Positions 25,761 through 39,621 of a stretch of DNA of 64,000 nucleotides are shown here, in pieces (the first letter of the stretch is position 1; the number at the start of each line of letters is the position of its first letter). A program made the translations under genes and the position numbers. The stretch is from NCBI RefSeq assembly GCF_023380205.1, contig NZ_CP093361.1, positions 310,001 through 374,000 of the forward strand, read 5' to 3'. The DNA comes from Nicoliella spurrieriana. GTDB taxonomy: Bacteria > Bacillota > Bacilli > Lactobacillales > Lactobacillaceae. The notes beneath the pieces are model-generated. The model did no database searches. It was not told the origin of the DNA and worked only from the letters and a program-made list of their open reading frames with translations.

Positions 25761-27305
25761 ATGAGTGAAAGACAATTAGTAACTGACTACTACTTTAACA
25801 AGGAAGATTATGACACTCAAGATGGTGGCTACGTTCCGTTAGAGGAACCTAATACTCCCCCACAACAATTGAAAATTCCTGAAATTCTTACTCCTGATAA
25901 AGAAACTGATACCGATATGTATTACACGGTAGTTTCACAGACTGGTGAAACCCAACTGCTGCCTGGTAAGAAGACTAAGACCTGGGGTTACAATGCTTCT
26001 TTGCTTGGCAAAACCATTATCTTCAAAAATGGTAAGCACATCCATATTACCCTTAAGAATGAATTGCCCGAGTTAACTACATACCATTGGCATGGGGCAA
26101 TTATTCCTGGAGTTGCGGATGGTGGTTGTCATACCCCCGTTTACCCTGGTGAATCTAGACAAATTGATTTTAACCTTAATCAACCTGCTGCTACCCTTTG
26201 GATGCATGCCCACCCATGTCCTTCCACTGCTGAACAAGTTTGGCATGGATTAGCAACTGCCGTGGTCGTTCAAGATGCAGAAGAGGCTCAATTACCATTA
26301 CCCCGTAACTACGGTGTCGATGATATCCCATTGATTTTACAGGACCGGCGATTCCATGAAGATAACCAATGGGATTATAATGCTGACTATGATCCTGATG
26401 GTGTCATGGGACCCACTCCAATGATTAACGGGACAATTAACCCCTACTTTGATGTAACCACCCAAAAGGTGCGGTTCAGAATTCTAGATGGTGCGAACCG
26501 TCGTGAATGGCGCTTACACTTTAGTGACGACTTAAAATTCACCCAAATCGCCGGTGATAATAGCTTATTACCACACCCAGTCGATTATACTAAGTTATTG
26601 ATTGGCTGTGCTGAACGGATGGAAATTGTCGTTGATTTTGGTCAATATCACCCTGGTGATGAGGTCGTCTTATATTCAGATGATACCCCAATCGTTCACT
26701 TTAGAATCCATGAATTTGCAAAGGATGATTCTAAAATTCCAGAAACGCTTACCACCACACTGCCAGATCCAAAGGTTACCCCTGAGGCCCCTATTCGCAA
26801 GGTTGTAATGTCAGGAATGGATGAATCGGTTGCCATCAATGGGAAAAAATTTGATATGAGCCGTATTGACACGAAGACCAAGTTGAACAATGTTGAATAC
26901 TGGGACGTTACTAATTCAAACGATATGGATGGTGGCATGTTGCACCCTTACCACATGCATGGTTGTGTATTTAAGGTAATTTCAAGAAATGGGAAGGAAC
27001 CTAATCCAAACGAATTAGGCCTTAAGGACACAATTGAAGTGGAACCTGGTGAAACAGTCCGCCTCAAAGTATGGTTCCCATGTATTGGGGTCTTTATGTA
27101 CCACTGCCACATCATTGAACACGAAGATGGTGGAATGATGCTTCAATTAGAAGTTACTGATCCAAAGCATCCAAATGAATTACCACAACCATTGATGGAT
27201 CACCACACATTAATGAGTGCCTTTGCTAAGGAACGTGGTGTTAAGATGGAAGATTTAAATTTAGGTGGCATGGAATCATACCATAAAATGAACATGAAAA
27301 TGTAA
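25761..27305 (+). CDS. Multicopper oxidase (CotA/laccase-like)
   Basis: 514 aa copper enzyme that oxidises phenolics, Mn2+, Cu+ or similar electron donors with O2. The four copper motifs are present: HWHG (109-112), HAH (149-151, WMHAHPCPS), HPYHMHG near residue 390 and the T1/T3 motif YHCHIIEHEDGGMM near 445. No signal peptide is visible, so it should be cytoplasmic unless exported by another route. The tail ends in Met- and His-rich residues (HKMNMKM). ATG 25761 follows AAAGGATG; an upstream in-frame ATG at 25731 lacks a ribosome site. Confidence 0.93.
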   Translation: MSERQLVTDYYFNKEDYDTQDGGYVPLEEPNTPPQQLKIPEILTPDKETDTDMYYTVVSQTGETQLLPGKKTKTWGYNASLLGKTIIFKNGKHIHITLKNELPELTTYHWHGAIIPGVADGGCHTPVYPGESRQIDFNLNQPAATLWMHAHPCPSTAEQVWHGLATAVVVQDAEEAQLPLPRNYGVDDIPLILQDRRFHEDNQWDYNADYDPDGVMGPTPMINGTINPYFDVTTQKVRFRILDGANRREWRLHFSDDLKFTQIAGDNSLLPHPVDYTKLLIGCAERMEIVVDFGQYHPGDEVVLYSDDTPIVHFRIHEFAKDDSKIPETLTTTLPDPKVTPEAPIRKVVMSGMDESVAINGKKFDMSRIDTKTKLNNVEYWDVTNSNDMDGGMLHPYHMHGCVFKVISRNGKEPNPNELGLKDTIEVEPGETVRLKVWFPCIGVFMYHCHIIEHEDGGMMLQLEVTDPKHPNELPQPLMDHHTLMSAFAKERGVKMEDLNLGGMESYHKMNMKM

Positions 27306-27314
27306 TTATTTTAA

Positions 27315-27343
27315 TTGACAATTCATGCGTGATATATTATATT
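27315..27343 (+). promoter_or_regulatory. Strong promoter of an orphan transcription unit
   Basis: TTGACA (27315-27320), 17-nt spacer, TATATT (27338-27343), both close to consensus. It lies just after the multicopper oxidase stop, and no annotated plus-strand gene follows before the terminator at 27804-27840. Confidence 0.6.
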
Positions 27344-27394
27344 AATAATGTATGGTAAATATTATTGAAGATAATTTATTCGGAGGTGAGCAAA

Positions 27395-27493
27395 ATGACA
27401 GAATTAACATTTGATCCTGGAGCGACGAGTGAGTCGATGATGGGAAAATTGACGTCATTTCACAAATCACCAAGGAGCTTTCATGGTAGATAA
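27395..27493 (+). CDS. Micro-ORF, 32 aa, in an orphan transcript
   Basis: ATG 27395 is preceded by a near-ideal Shine-Dalgarno GGAGGTGAG. The peptide starts MTELTFDPGATSESMMGKL and ends HKSPRSFHGR. The reading frame continues after the TAA stop as 13 codons (L-M-T-T-D-F-P...) to the next stop at 27533-27535, as if a longer frame had been interrupted. Its 3' half is also part of a predicted RNA hairpin (27442-27514). It may be a leader peptide, a small protein or the start of a decayed gene. I do not recognise the sequence. Confidence 0.45.
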   Translation: MTELTFDPGATSESMMGKLTSFHKSPRSFHGR

Positions 27494-27803
27494 TTGATGA
27501 CGACCGATTTTCCCGAAAAAAACATTCAATATTAATTGTTTTAATCTAATCAATCTTTCTAGTAAATAGAAAGTAATCATCAAGTAATCGGTGGTTAAAA
27601 CAATCTAGAAGCGTGTAAAATAGGAAAATTAGTTGTTGTTGATTATCTCGGTATCTTCAATTATTCCAGGTATTGACGTACTTATAATTGAAAAGGTAAT
27701 CACGTTGCTTATGATGCTTTACCCTATGGGGAACCATTGGGGGAGGTACTGAACAACAATTTAATTATAGTTAAATTTTAATCTGACATTTGATCTGATA
27801 ATT

Positions 27804-27840
27804 AAAAAGAGCATTCAAATTATTTTGAATGCTCTTTTTT
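27804..27840. terminator. Bidirectional terminator
   Basis: AAAAAGAGCATTCAAA stem with complement and an ATATT-like loop, flanked by A and T runs; shared by the orphan unit (plus) and the symporter gene (minus). Confidence 0.88.
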
Positions 27841-27855
27841 ACGTTCTAATTTAAA

Positions 27856-29130
27856 TTACTTAGCGTTAGGCAGAAATTCTTGAACGTATTGACGCGATTG
27901 TTCAGAATTAAATACCTTTTCAGACTTCCCAATAATCACGGTGGCCAGTGAATTTCCAACTACGTTCACTGCAGTCCGGCCCATATCAACTAATCGATCA
28001 ATTCCAGCAATAAACGCCAGACCATTTACAGGAATCCCAACCGTGGAAACGGTTGCTAGTAATACTACAAATGATGCTCCTGGTACTCCAGCCATTCCCT
28101 TAGAAGTAACGACTAGCACTAGTAAGACCATCACCTGTTGTCCAATTGATAGGTGGATATGATAGGCCTGAGCCATGAAGATAACCGCCAATGACTGATA
28201 GATTGCAGAACCGTCCAAATTAAAAGTATACCCAGTAGGAATTACAAACGAAACGATTGATTTATCAACCCCAAAGCGTTGCATTTTATCAATCAATCTG
28301 GGTAACGTTGCCTCTGAACTAGCGGTCGAAAATGCTAATACAATTTCATCTTTAATCACAAATAACAGATTTTTAAGGCTAAAACCAAAGAGTTTCGCAG
28401 CTAAACCCATAAAGACTAGGATAAAGACGATCATAGTAGCATACGCCAGGAATACAAAGTAACTCAACGGAGCTAATGCACTAACCCCCATTTGGGCAAG
28501 GGTTGCTCCAATCAACGCACAGACCCCAATGGGTGCTAAGCTCATTACCCAGTTGGTTACTTTAAACATTACCTCTGAAACTGAATTCAAGAAGTCAACG
28601 ATGATTTTCCCCTTTTCACCAATTGCTGCGGTTCCTAATCCAAAGAAGACTGAAAATACAATTACCTGCATCATTGCACCATCACTTAAGGATTTAAAAA
28701 TGTTGGTGGGAATTAAATTCATTACAGTTCCCCAACCGCCACTTTCTTTTGCTGCATTAGCAGTGGATACATACTTACTAATATCCTCTCCCTTTAAGGC
28801 ATGAATATTAATAAAATCACCAGGATGGGCTAAATTAGCAACTAATAATCCTAACGCAATTGCAATCGTAGTCATAATTTCAAAATAGAGGATCGTTTTA
28901 CCACCAATCCGGCCTAATTTCTTAATGTCTCCCATGCTTGCAATCCCGACGGTTAAACAGGAAAGCACGATTGGTAGCACAATCATTTGAATTAGGTTAA
29001 TGAACATCGTTCCAATGTTCGACATAGTAGTGATTGCAGTTTTATTTTGATAGAAAATAATCCCCAAAATAATCCCCAATACTAACCCGATCATGATTTG
29101 CCAACCAATCGTTAGTTTAAATCTCTTCAT
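27856..29130 (-). CDS. Dicarboxylate/amino acid:cation symporter (DAACS/GltP family)
   Basis: 424-aa membrane symporter for glutamate, aspartate or C4-dicarboxylates with Na+ or H+. About eight membrane helices with two re-entrant hairpins. The Ser-rich hairpin reads AFSTASSEATLPRL and the helix 7 motif is TGYTFNLDGSAIYQS; VTSKGMAGVPGASFVVL is hairpin 2. All are diagnostic of the family. The N-terminus starts MKRFKLTIGWQIMIGLVLG. Substrate specificity cannot be set from these motifs alone. It is a single gene ending in the terminator shared with the orphan unit. Confidence 0.94.
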   Translation of the reverse strand: MKRFKLTIGWQIMIGLVLGIILGIIFYQNKTAITTMSNIGTMFINLIQMIVLPIVLSCLTVGIASMGDIKKLGRIGGKTILYFEIMTTIAIALGLLVANLAHPGDFINIHALKGEDISKYVSTANAAKESGGWGTVMNLIPTNIFKSLSDGAMMQVIVFSVFFGLGTAAIGEKGKIIVDFLNSVSEVMFKVTNWVMSLAPIGVCALIGATLAQMGVSALAPLSYFVFLAYATMIVFILVFMGLAAKLFGFSLKNLLFVIKDEIVLAFSTASSEATLPRLIDKMQRFGVDKSIVSFVIPTGYTFNLDGSAIYQSLAVIFMAQAYHIHLSIGQQVMVLLVLVVTSKGMAGVPGASFVVLLATVSTVGIPVNGLAFIAGIDRLVDMGRTAVNVVGNSLATVIIGKSEKVFNSEQSRQYVQEFLPNAK

Positions 29131-29254
29131 AATAATCCTCTTCTCAATATATTAGTAACATTATGTAAACTCAAATTTACAATGACTGATTATATTTTAT
29201 CATAATTTTAAACTCATTTTAGGGTTATCTTAACTAATCTAAAATTAATAAAAA

Positions 29255-29294
29255 TAAAAGAGCATCCGTAAAATTAATTACAGATACTCTTTTA
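29255..29294 (-). terminator. Terminator of the rRNA operon
   Basis: AAAAGAG-ATC-GTAA stem with two mismatches pairs with TTAC-GAT-CTCTTTT; on the minus strand a T-rich tract follows. It lies just after the 5S gene. Confidence 0.75.
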
Positions 29295-29299
29295 TCACT

Positions 29300-29417
29300 T
29301 GCGTGGCAACGTCCTATCCTTGCAGGGGGCGATCCCCCAACTACTTTTGGCGTGCGAAAGCTTAACTACTGTGTTCGGCATGGGAACAGGTGTATCCTTT
29401 CGGCCATCATCACCACA
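29300..29417 (-). rRNA. rrf: 5S ribosomal RNA
   Basis: Minus-strand sequence begins near TGTGGTGATGATGGCC and ends with GACGTTGCCACGCAAG; the internal ACACCTGTTCCCATGCCGAA loop is the conserved 5S signature. About 118 nt. Ends are assigned by homology to lactobacillus 5S and may be off by a few bases. Confidence 0.95.
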
Positions 29418-29483
29418 CTAATTTAACTGTGAGAACTTCGTTCTCTCAAAACTAGATAATATTTTATTTTTCCGTGAGAACAA

Positions 29484-34199
<4,716 letters not shown>

Positions 34200-34373
34200 T
34201 GATGAAAAGCTTAACGTTAGCTCTTCTTAATTTTGTTACTTTAAAGCGAATTGACTTCGCATAAGTTTTTTGTACTTCATATTAAATATGAAGTTCCTTA
34301 CACAGTTTTGTCATAATTTTGTTCAGTTTTCAAAGATCTACTTTGCTGTGTCGCTCTTAACGACAACTATTTA

Positions 34374-34402
34374 ATAATATCAAATTGTTAACTCAATGTC
34401 AA
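34374..34402 (-). promoter_or_regulatory. rRNA operon promoter P2
   Basis: TTGACA (34397-34402), 17-nt spacer, TATTAT (34374-34379) on the minus strand; the consensus -35 and AT-rich context fit a strong rRNA promoter proximal to 16S. Confidence 0.85.
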
Positions 34403-34475
34403 CATTTATTTGAAATTATTTTTTGTTGGTTATTGATAAGCGCTTTGCAGCGCTGCTCAATTGACAACGTTTTAT

Positions 34476-34504
34476 ATAATATCAATTATCAAAATGTAAG
34501 TCAA
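34476..34504 (-). promoter_or_regulatory. rRNA operon promoter P1
   Basis: TTGACT (34499-34504), 17-nt spacer, TATTAT (34476-34481) on the minus strand, about 100 bp upstream of P2, with an A/T-rich UP-like segment further upstream. Confidence 0.82.
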
Positions 34505-34656
34505 TACATTTGATAAACTTTTTTGCAATTTATTTTTAAAATGAAGTTAGCTAACGTGGAATTAATTTTTTCCAAACTTAGCTTTTATTTCATTATCCCA
34601 TTATTTAAATATTGTATACTAAAAACAATCAATACAAAACCAAAGGAGCATTTAAA

Positions 34657-35823
34657 ATGGAAGAAGTTGTAATCGTTAGTGCCGTTAGAACCCCCATCGG
34701 AAAATTTGGTGGCGCACTTAGCAACCATTCATCAGTTGAATTGGGTACGATCGTCACTAAGGAGGCCATTAAAAGAGCTGCCCTTTCCCCAGCTCAAATC
34801 GATCAGGTAATTTTTGGAAACGTTCTTTCTGCAGGTGCGGGGCAAAATATCGCACGTCAAATTCAAATTCAATCCGACATTCCAGAAAGTAAAACTGCAT
34901 TTACTGTAAACCAAGTTTGCGGATCAGGCCTCAGAGCGGTGCGGTCCGGACAAGCAGCGATTGCAGTTGGTGATGCTGAAATCGTAGTGGTCGGTGGAAC
35001 CGAAAGTATGTCAAACGCCCCGTTTTTAAATCATGATATGCGCTTTGGTCATAAAATGGGCGCAGTTAATATAGAGGATTCAATCCAAAAGGATGCATTA
35101 ACCGATGCGTTTTCTGGTGCGCCAATGGGGTTAACAGCTGAAAAAGTCGCTGAACAATTCAACATTACTAGACAGCAACAAGATGAATTTGCCTTTCAAT
35201 CATATCAAAAGGCAATTACTGCTCAGGACAATGGGACCTTTAATGATGAAATCATCCCAATCGACCTCCCAAACGGGACTCAAATCAATAGTGATGAAAG
35301 CGTCCGCAGGGATACGAACCTAGCTAAGTTAGCAAGGTTAAAGCCCGCTTTCAAAGCTGAAGGTAGCGTTACGGCAGGGAATGCAGCGAGTTTAAATGAC
35401 GGGGCCTCCGCACTAGTCCTCATGACGAAACAAAAAGCACTCGAGCTAGGGATTCATCCCCTAGCTACCATTAATGGTTATAAGGAGACTGGTATCGACC
35501 CATCCATCATGGGGTATGCACCATACTACGCCATTAAGGAATTAGCAAAAAGCCAAGGGATTTCCGTAAACGCCTTCGAACAAGTTGAATTAAACGAGGC
35601 GTTCGCAGCTCAAGCACTTGCAGTCATTAATCAATTAGGAATCCATCGCGAACGCGTCAACGCTACTGGGGGTGCCATTGCACTTGGTCATCCCCTCGGT
35701 GATTCAGGTTCACGGATCATCGTTACCCTAATCAATAACCTTAAACGAAATCACCAACACCGGGGATTAGCCAGTCTTTGTATTGGTGGTGGCATGGGAA
35801 TGGCCATCGATATTTCTGTTTAA
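34657..35823 (+). CDS. Acetyl-CoA C-acetyltransferase (thiolase)
   Basis: Condenses two acetyl-CoA to acetoacetyl-CoA, the first step of the mevalonate route to isoprenoids in lactobacilli. 388 aa, cytoplasmic. The acyl-accepting Cys is C88 in NQVCGSGLRAV; the histidine motifs are NEAFAAQA and GGAIALGHPLG; the second Cys is in LCIGGGMG near residue 375. The usual GHPIGASG stretch is here GHPLGDSGSRI, a mild variation. Start ATG 34657 follows AAAGGAG. HMG-CoA synthase and reductase genes are not beside it. A terminator follows. Confidence 0.93.
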   Translation: MEEVVIVSAVRTPIGKFGGALSNHSSVELGTIVTKEAIKRAALSPAQIDQVIFGNVLSAGAGQNIARQIQIQSDIPESKTAFTVNQVCGSGLRAVRSGQAAIAVGDAEIVVVGGTESMSNAPFLNHDMRFGHKMGAVNIEDSIQKDALTDAFSGAPMGLTAEKVAEQFNITRQQQDEFAFQSYQKAITAQDNGTFNDEIIPIDLPNGTQINSDESVRRDTNLAKLARLKPAFKAEGSVTAGNAASLNDGASALVLMTKQKALELGIHPLATINGYKETGIDPSIMGYAPYYAIKELAKSQGISVNAFEQVELNEAFAAQALAVINQLGIHRERVNATGGAIALGHPLGDSGSRIIVTLINNLKRNHQHRGLASLCIGGGMGMAIDISV

Positions 35824-35828
35824 AAATC

Positions 35829-35861
35829 AAAAGCCGCTGAGGACTGACTCGGTGGTTTTTT
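35829..35861 (+). terminator. Terminator of the thiolase gene
   Basis: AAAAGCCGCTGAG pairs with CTCGGTGGTTTT including G-U pairs, 6-nt loop, then TTTTTT. Confidence 0.75.
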
Positions 35862-35947
35862 AACCGGCTACTTTCTGTTAAGAAGGTGGTCACCATGTTA
35901 AAATTAAGTTAGTCAAATTTAACTCAATTAGCGAGGTGAGCAATTTA

Positions 35948-37486
35948 ATGCCAGTCAACATCAATTTTTCAGCAATTATTGTAATGGGTGCCCAAAACAT
36001 TTACGTTCAGGTGATTGATTTAACACATGCCAAGGTCGTCGAAGACACTCGTTATGATATTGATCTCGGTGAAGATGTCTTTTCCGAGCGCGTTGTGCAT
36101 AGCGATACCGTTAATGAAATCGCAACGGCATTGAATGTTATCAAAGATTTACTCAATGAATATCACGTCAGTAATTATCAATTCTATGCGACACATGCAT
36201 TTCATGAAGCTAAAAATTCAGAGTTCGTTAGGGAACAGCTTGAAGAACGAAGCCACTTCAATATTAAGTGGATTAGCCAAAGTCAAGAGGCCCTCTATCG
36301 TAACCTAGCTACCAATACCTACCTAAAAGATTTTGATAAAATTACCCAGAAAAACACCCTTTTAATTGATATCAGTTCCGGAAGTGTAGAATTAATTGCA
36401 TACCGTGATGGTAAATTTACCACATCCAGGACCCTTAAACTGGGCCCGTTACGTGTCTACGAGGCAATGCGCGAAATTAAGGAATCAGAGCCAAATTACT
36501 TCGCAATTCTTCGTGACTATGTTGATAGTCGGTTGATTGATTTTATCAGGCACTTCCCAGATATTAAACGAACTGATAACGTCATTTTGATGGGGTCATC
36601 AGTTGCAATCATCAAACCGTTAATCAGTGACCTTCATAAGACGCTTAGATTCTCTAATAAAGAGTTTAATGAATTATATAATGAAGTTAAAGCTAGTAAT
36701 GATCAGATGTTAGTGCAAAAATACGATGTGGATGAGGACGACGTTCCACAGATTCTTCCATTTATGACCCTCCTCCACGAATTATTTAAAATTTTCCATC
36801 CCAAACGCCTTTGGGTATCAGATTTAAAATTCATTAACGGATTGACATACGATTTACTTTCTAAAACTAGCGGTAACGGCAAAAGTCACATTTTAAGACA
36901 ACAAATTCTTATTTCTGCCCATAATTTAGCAAATCAATACCAAGTCGAACCACGCCATCAACAATTTGTTGAAAAGTTCGTTCTTCAACTATTCGATGAG
37001 TTAAAACCACTACACGGCCTCAACGAACGGGACCGTTTATTGATCGAAATTGCAGCTATTGTTGATGACGTAGGTTCATTTATCAATAACCATAACCACT
37101 ACGTTCATTCAGAATACATCGTCAAAAATTCTGAAATTATTGGGCTTTCTGAATCAGAGCTCAATATGGTGGCTGCCATTTCAAGATACCACAGCCATAA
37201 GGCCACTTCATCGGCCCTTAAGCACCTTGAAAATATGAACATCGACCGACGGATGCGAATTATGAAATTATCTGCGATTTTAAGGATTGCGGATGCACTA
37301 GATGCCAGCCGCAAGCAAAAAATCAAATCCATTGATATTGGAACATGGAACCCCACCCAAATCATCATTACCGCAACAGCTGATCAACAAATCGAGCTTG
37401 AAAAGCTTGATTTTGACCGGAAGGGCGCATTTTTTGAATCCGTATTCGGTGTTAAACCCAAATTGAAAGGAAGATTAAAAATATGA
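35948..37486 (+). CDS. ppx: Ppx/GppA-type exopolyphosphatase with HD-like C-terminal domain
   Basis: 512 aa. The N-terminal half has actin-like ATPase-fold features of Ppx/GppA (NTLLIDISSGSVELIAYRDG, KLGPLRVYEAM, NVILMGSS). The C-terminal half (about 310-500) resembles the HD region of long Ppx proteins (IEIAAIVDDVGSFINNHN, AAISRYH). The active-site residues of the first domain look partly divergent (the DIGGGS-type loop reads DISSGS), so it may be a regulatory or less active member. ATG 35948 follows GAGGTGAG; GTG 35936 is too close. It overlaps ppk by 4 nt (ATGA), so the two are translationally coupled. Confidence 0.85.
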   Translation: MPVNINFSAIIVMGAQNIYVQVIDLTHAKVVEDTRYDIDLGEDVFSERVVHSDTVNEIATALNVIKDLLNEYHVSNYQFYATHAFHEAKNSEFVREQLEERSHFNIKWISQSQEALYRNLATNTYLKDFDKITQKNTLLIDISSGSVELIAYRDGKFTTSRTLKLGPLRVYEAMREIKESEPNYFAILRDYVDSRLIDFIRHFPDIKRTDNVILMGSSVAIIKPLISDLHKTLRFSNKEFNELYNEVKASNDQMLVQKYDVDEDDVPQILPFMTLLHELFKIFHPKRLWVSDLKFINGLTYDLLSKTSGNGKSHILRQQILISAHNLANQYQVEPRHQQFVEKFVLQLFDELKPLHGLNERDRLLIEIAAIVDDVGSFINNHNHYVHSEYIVKNSEIIGLSESELNMVAAISRYHSHKATSSALKHLENMNIDRRMRIMKLSAILRIADALDASRKQKIKSIDIGTWNPTQIIITATADQQIELEKLDFDRKGAFFESVFGVKPKLKGRLKI

Positions 37487-39618
37487 AGTTTGATAATCCA
37501 GAATACTTCAATAGCCGTGAACTTAGTTGGCTTGACTTTGATAGTCGGGTCTTAGATGAAGCAAACGACACTAATAATCCCCTCTTGGAACGCCTTCGCT
37601 TCTTAGGCATTACCCAAAGTAATCTTGACGAGTTCTTTAACATCCGGGTCGCATCCCTTCACAAACTGGTTGCGGTTAACTACGAACAGCCAGATGCTGC
37701 TGGATTAACCCCCGCCCAACAACTAAAGGGAGTTTCCAAGAAGGCGCACCATTTAGTGGATACCCAATATAATATTTTATTTAATGAATTGCTTCCCCAA
37801 TTAGCTAAAAAGAATATCCACATGCTTAAGATGGACCAACTAAGTAATCGACAAATTGACTTTTTAGATGATTACTTCCACCAAAAATTATATCCAGTGT
37901 TAACCCCACTTGCGGTGGATGTTTCAAGACCATTTCCATTCATTGCTAATAATACATTAAACATTGCATTGATCATCACTAAGAAGGGCCAAAATGAACA
38001 GGAATCTTTTGCTACCGTTCAGGTGCCGGATGTCTTTTCCAGAGTGATCAAGCTTCCGGACGCAAGCAACGACTTCATTTTATTAGAAGAGGTCATCAAG
38101 CACTACGCAGGTGAATTATTCGTTGGTTACACGGCCCATGACATGGCCTGCTTTAGGGTCACTCGTGACATGGATATCGAAGCGGATGAAGACACCTCAG
38201 ATTTAATGCGCGAAATCAAGCATGAACTTAGGCAACGTGAACGGGGCCAGGTAATGCGATTAGAAATTGAATCCAGCATGAGTAATCAATTACGCAACCG
38301 TTTAATCAAGGAATACCAACTCGATGATGATGCAATTTACGTTGTCGATGGTCCAATTGACCTGACCCTAGTTAGCAAGTGGATCAAGCAAGTTCAACGA
38401 CATAATAACTTGCTCTTTGATAAGTTTACGCCATACTTTCCAACCCCATTGCAAGATGAATCTATGTTTGACGCCATTTCTAAAAGCGATGTTTTCGTTC
38501 ACCATCCCTATGACTCGTTCCAACCCGTCTTAAATTTCATCGACCAGGCTGCAAACGATCCGGATACACTGGCCATCAAGATGACCCTCTACCGGGTCTC
38601 ACCCAATTCACCAATTATTAGATCACTTAAGCACGCCGCCCAAAATGGTAAGCAGGTCACCGCACTAGTTGAACTAAAAGCCCGCTTCGATGAGGCCAAT
38701 AACCTTCATTGGGCTGATGAACTAGAACGGGCTGGGTGTCACGTTATTTATGGACTAGTCGGATTGAAGGTTCACAGTAAGTTAACCTTAATCGTCAGAA
38801 AAGAAGCGGATGGCATTAAGCGTTATATGCACATGGGAACTGGAAACTACAATGACGTCACCGCTCGCCTATACACTGATATGGGGATTTTTACAGATAA
38901 CCAGGAAATGGGCATTGATGCCACTAACATCTTCAATATGTTATCGGGATTCTCGGAACCACCATACTTCCATAAGCTAACCATTTCACCAAATGGAATT
39001 CGGAATTACTTAATGGAACGTATTGATGACGAGATCGAAAACGTGAAGGCCGGTAAAAAGGGCTTGGTTAAAATGAAGATGAACTCACTATCGGACACGA
39101 CCATTATCAAAAAACTATATGAGGCCAGTGCCGCCGGGGTTAAAATCGACCTAATCGTTCGCGGTATTTGTAATCTCCGGGTCGGAATCAAGGGCGTCAG
39201 TGATAACATTACGGTGCACTCACTAGTGGGCCAACTATTGGAACACAGCCGGATCTATTATTTCTACGCAGATGGCGAAGAAAAAGTCTTCCTATCTAGC
39301 GCTGATTTGATGAAACGAAACCTTAGTCGGCGGGTAGAATTACTCTTCCCAATCCTGCAGGATGATATTCGCGAACACATCATTCAAATTTACGATATTT
39401 TATGGGACGATAATGTTAAAACGCGCGTTCTACAGCCTGATGATTCATGGCCACACATTGCTCAAAACGGCGCAGAACCATTGAACGCCCAATCATTCTT
39501 AATTAAAAATCGTAAAAGAATTGCGAATGCATTATTCAAAAAGGATTTTGGCAGTTCAGCTAAGAAAAAGACCACTAAGTTCATGCCAATTCGTAACCAC
39601 AATGGAAGGAAGCTTTAG
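37483..39618 (+). CDS. ppk: Polyphosphate kinase
   Basis: PPK1 polymerises the terminal phosphate of ATP into inorganic polyphosphate at the membrane. 711 aa, full length. N-terminal domain LSWLDFDSRVLDEA; the catalytic core holds LAIKMTLYR, the phosphorylated-His motif GLKVHSKLTLIV and the MGTGNYND loop; the C-terminal segment includes LEHSRIYYF and RRVELLFPI. It overlaps the preceding ppx by 4 nt and is followed 3 nt later by a second ppx, so all three are co-transcribed. Confidence 0.97.
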   Translation: MKFDNPEYFNSRELSWLDFDSRVLDEANDTNNPLLERLRFLGITQSNLDEFFNIRVASLHKLVAVNYEQPDAAGLTPAQQLKGVSKKAHHLVDTQYNILFNELLPQLAKKNIHMLKMDQLSNRQIDFLDDYFHQKLYPVLTPLAVDVSRPFPFIANNTLNIALIITKKGQNEQESFATVQVPDVFSRVIKLPDASNDFILLEEVIKHYAGELFVGYTAHDMACFRVTRDMDIEADEDTSDLMREIKHELRQRERGQVMRLEIESSMSNQLRNRLIKEYQLDDDAIYVVDGPIDLTLVSKWIKQVQRHNNLLFDKFTPYFPTPLQDESMFDAISKSDVFVHHPYDSFQPVLNFIDQAANDPDTLAIKMTLYRVSPNSPIIRSLKHAAQNGKQVTALVELKARFDEANNLHWADELERAGCHVIYGLVGLKVHSKLTLIVRKEADGIKRYMHMGTGNYNDVTARLYTDMGIFTDNQEMGIDATNIFNMLSGFSEPPYFHKLTISPNGIRNYLMERIDDEIENVKAGKKGLVKMKMNSLSDTTIIKKLYEASAAGVKIDLIVRGICNLRVGIKGVSDNITVHSLVGQLLEHSRIYYFYADGEEKVFLSSADLMKRNLSRRVELLFPILQDDIREHIIQIYDILWDDNVKTRVLQPDDSWPHIAQNGAEPLNAQSFLIKNRKRIANALFKKDFGSSAKKKTTKFMPIRNHNGRKL

Positions 39619-39621
39619 GAT

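Larger units (their letters stand above)
27306..27855. other. 550-bp region without an intact gene; structured, possibly decayed
   Basis: Holds the promoter, the micro-ORF and an extended hairpin: GGGAAAAT (27442-27449) with ATTTTCCC (27507-27514), and CGTCAT (27453-27458) with ATGACG (27497-27502). A further stretch at 27692-27778 reads as KGNHVAYDALPYGEPLGEVL and nine more residues between a TGA and a TAA, which looks like a fragment of a lost coding sequence. The region ends in a shared terminator. A single RNA of about 490 nt could span it. Confidence 0.5.
34200..34656. other. rRNA operon leader and divergent promoter region
   Basis: 457 bp without a protein gene. It contains two tandem rRNA promoters on the minus strand, a box-A-like CTTTGAAAACTGAACAAA in the leader, the short palindrome AGCGCT-TTGC-AGCGCT (about 34439-34454), and near 34600 the AT-rich upstream region of the thiolase gene on the plus strand. 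Confidence 0.75.
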
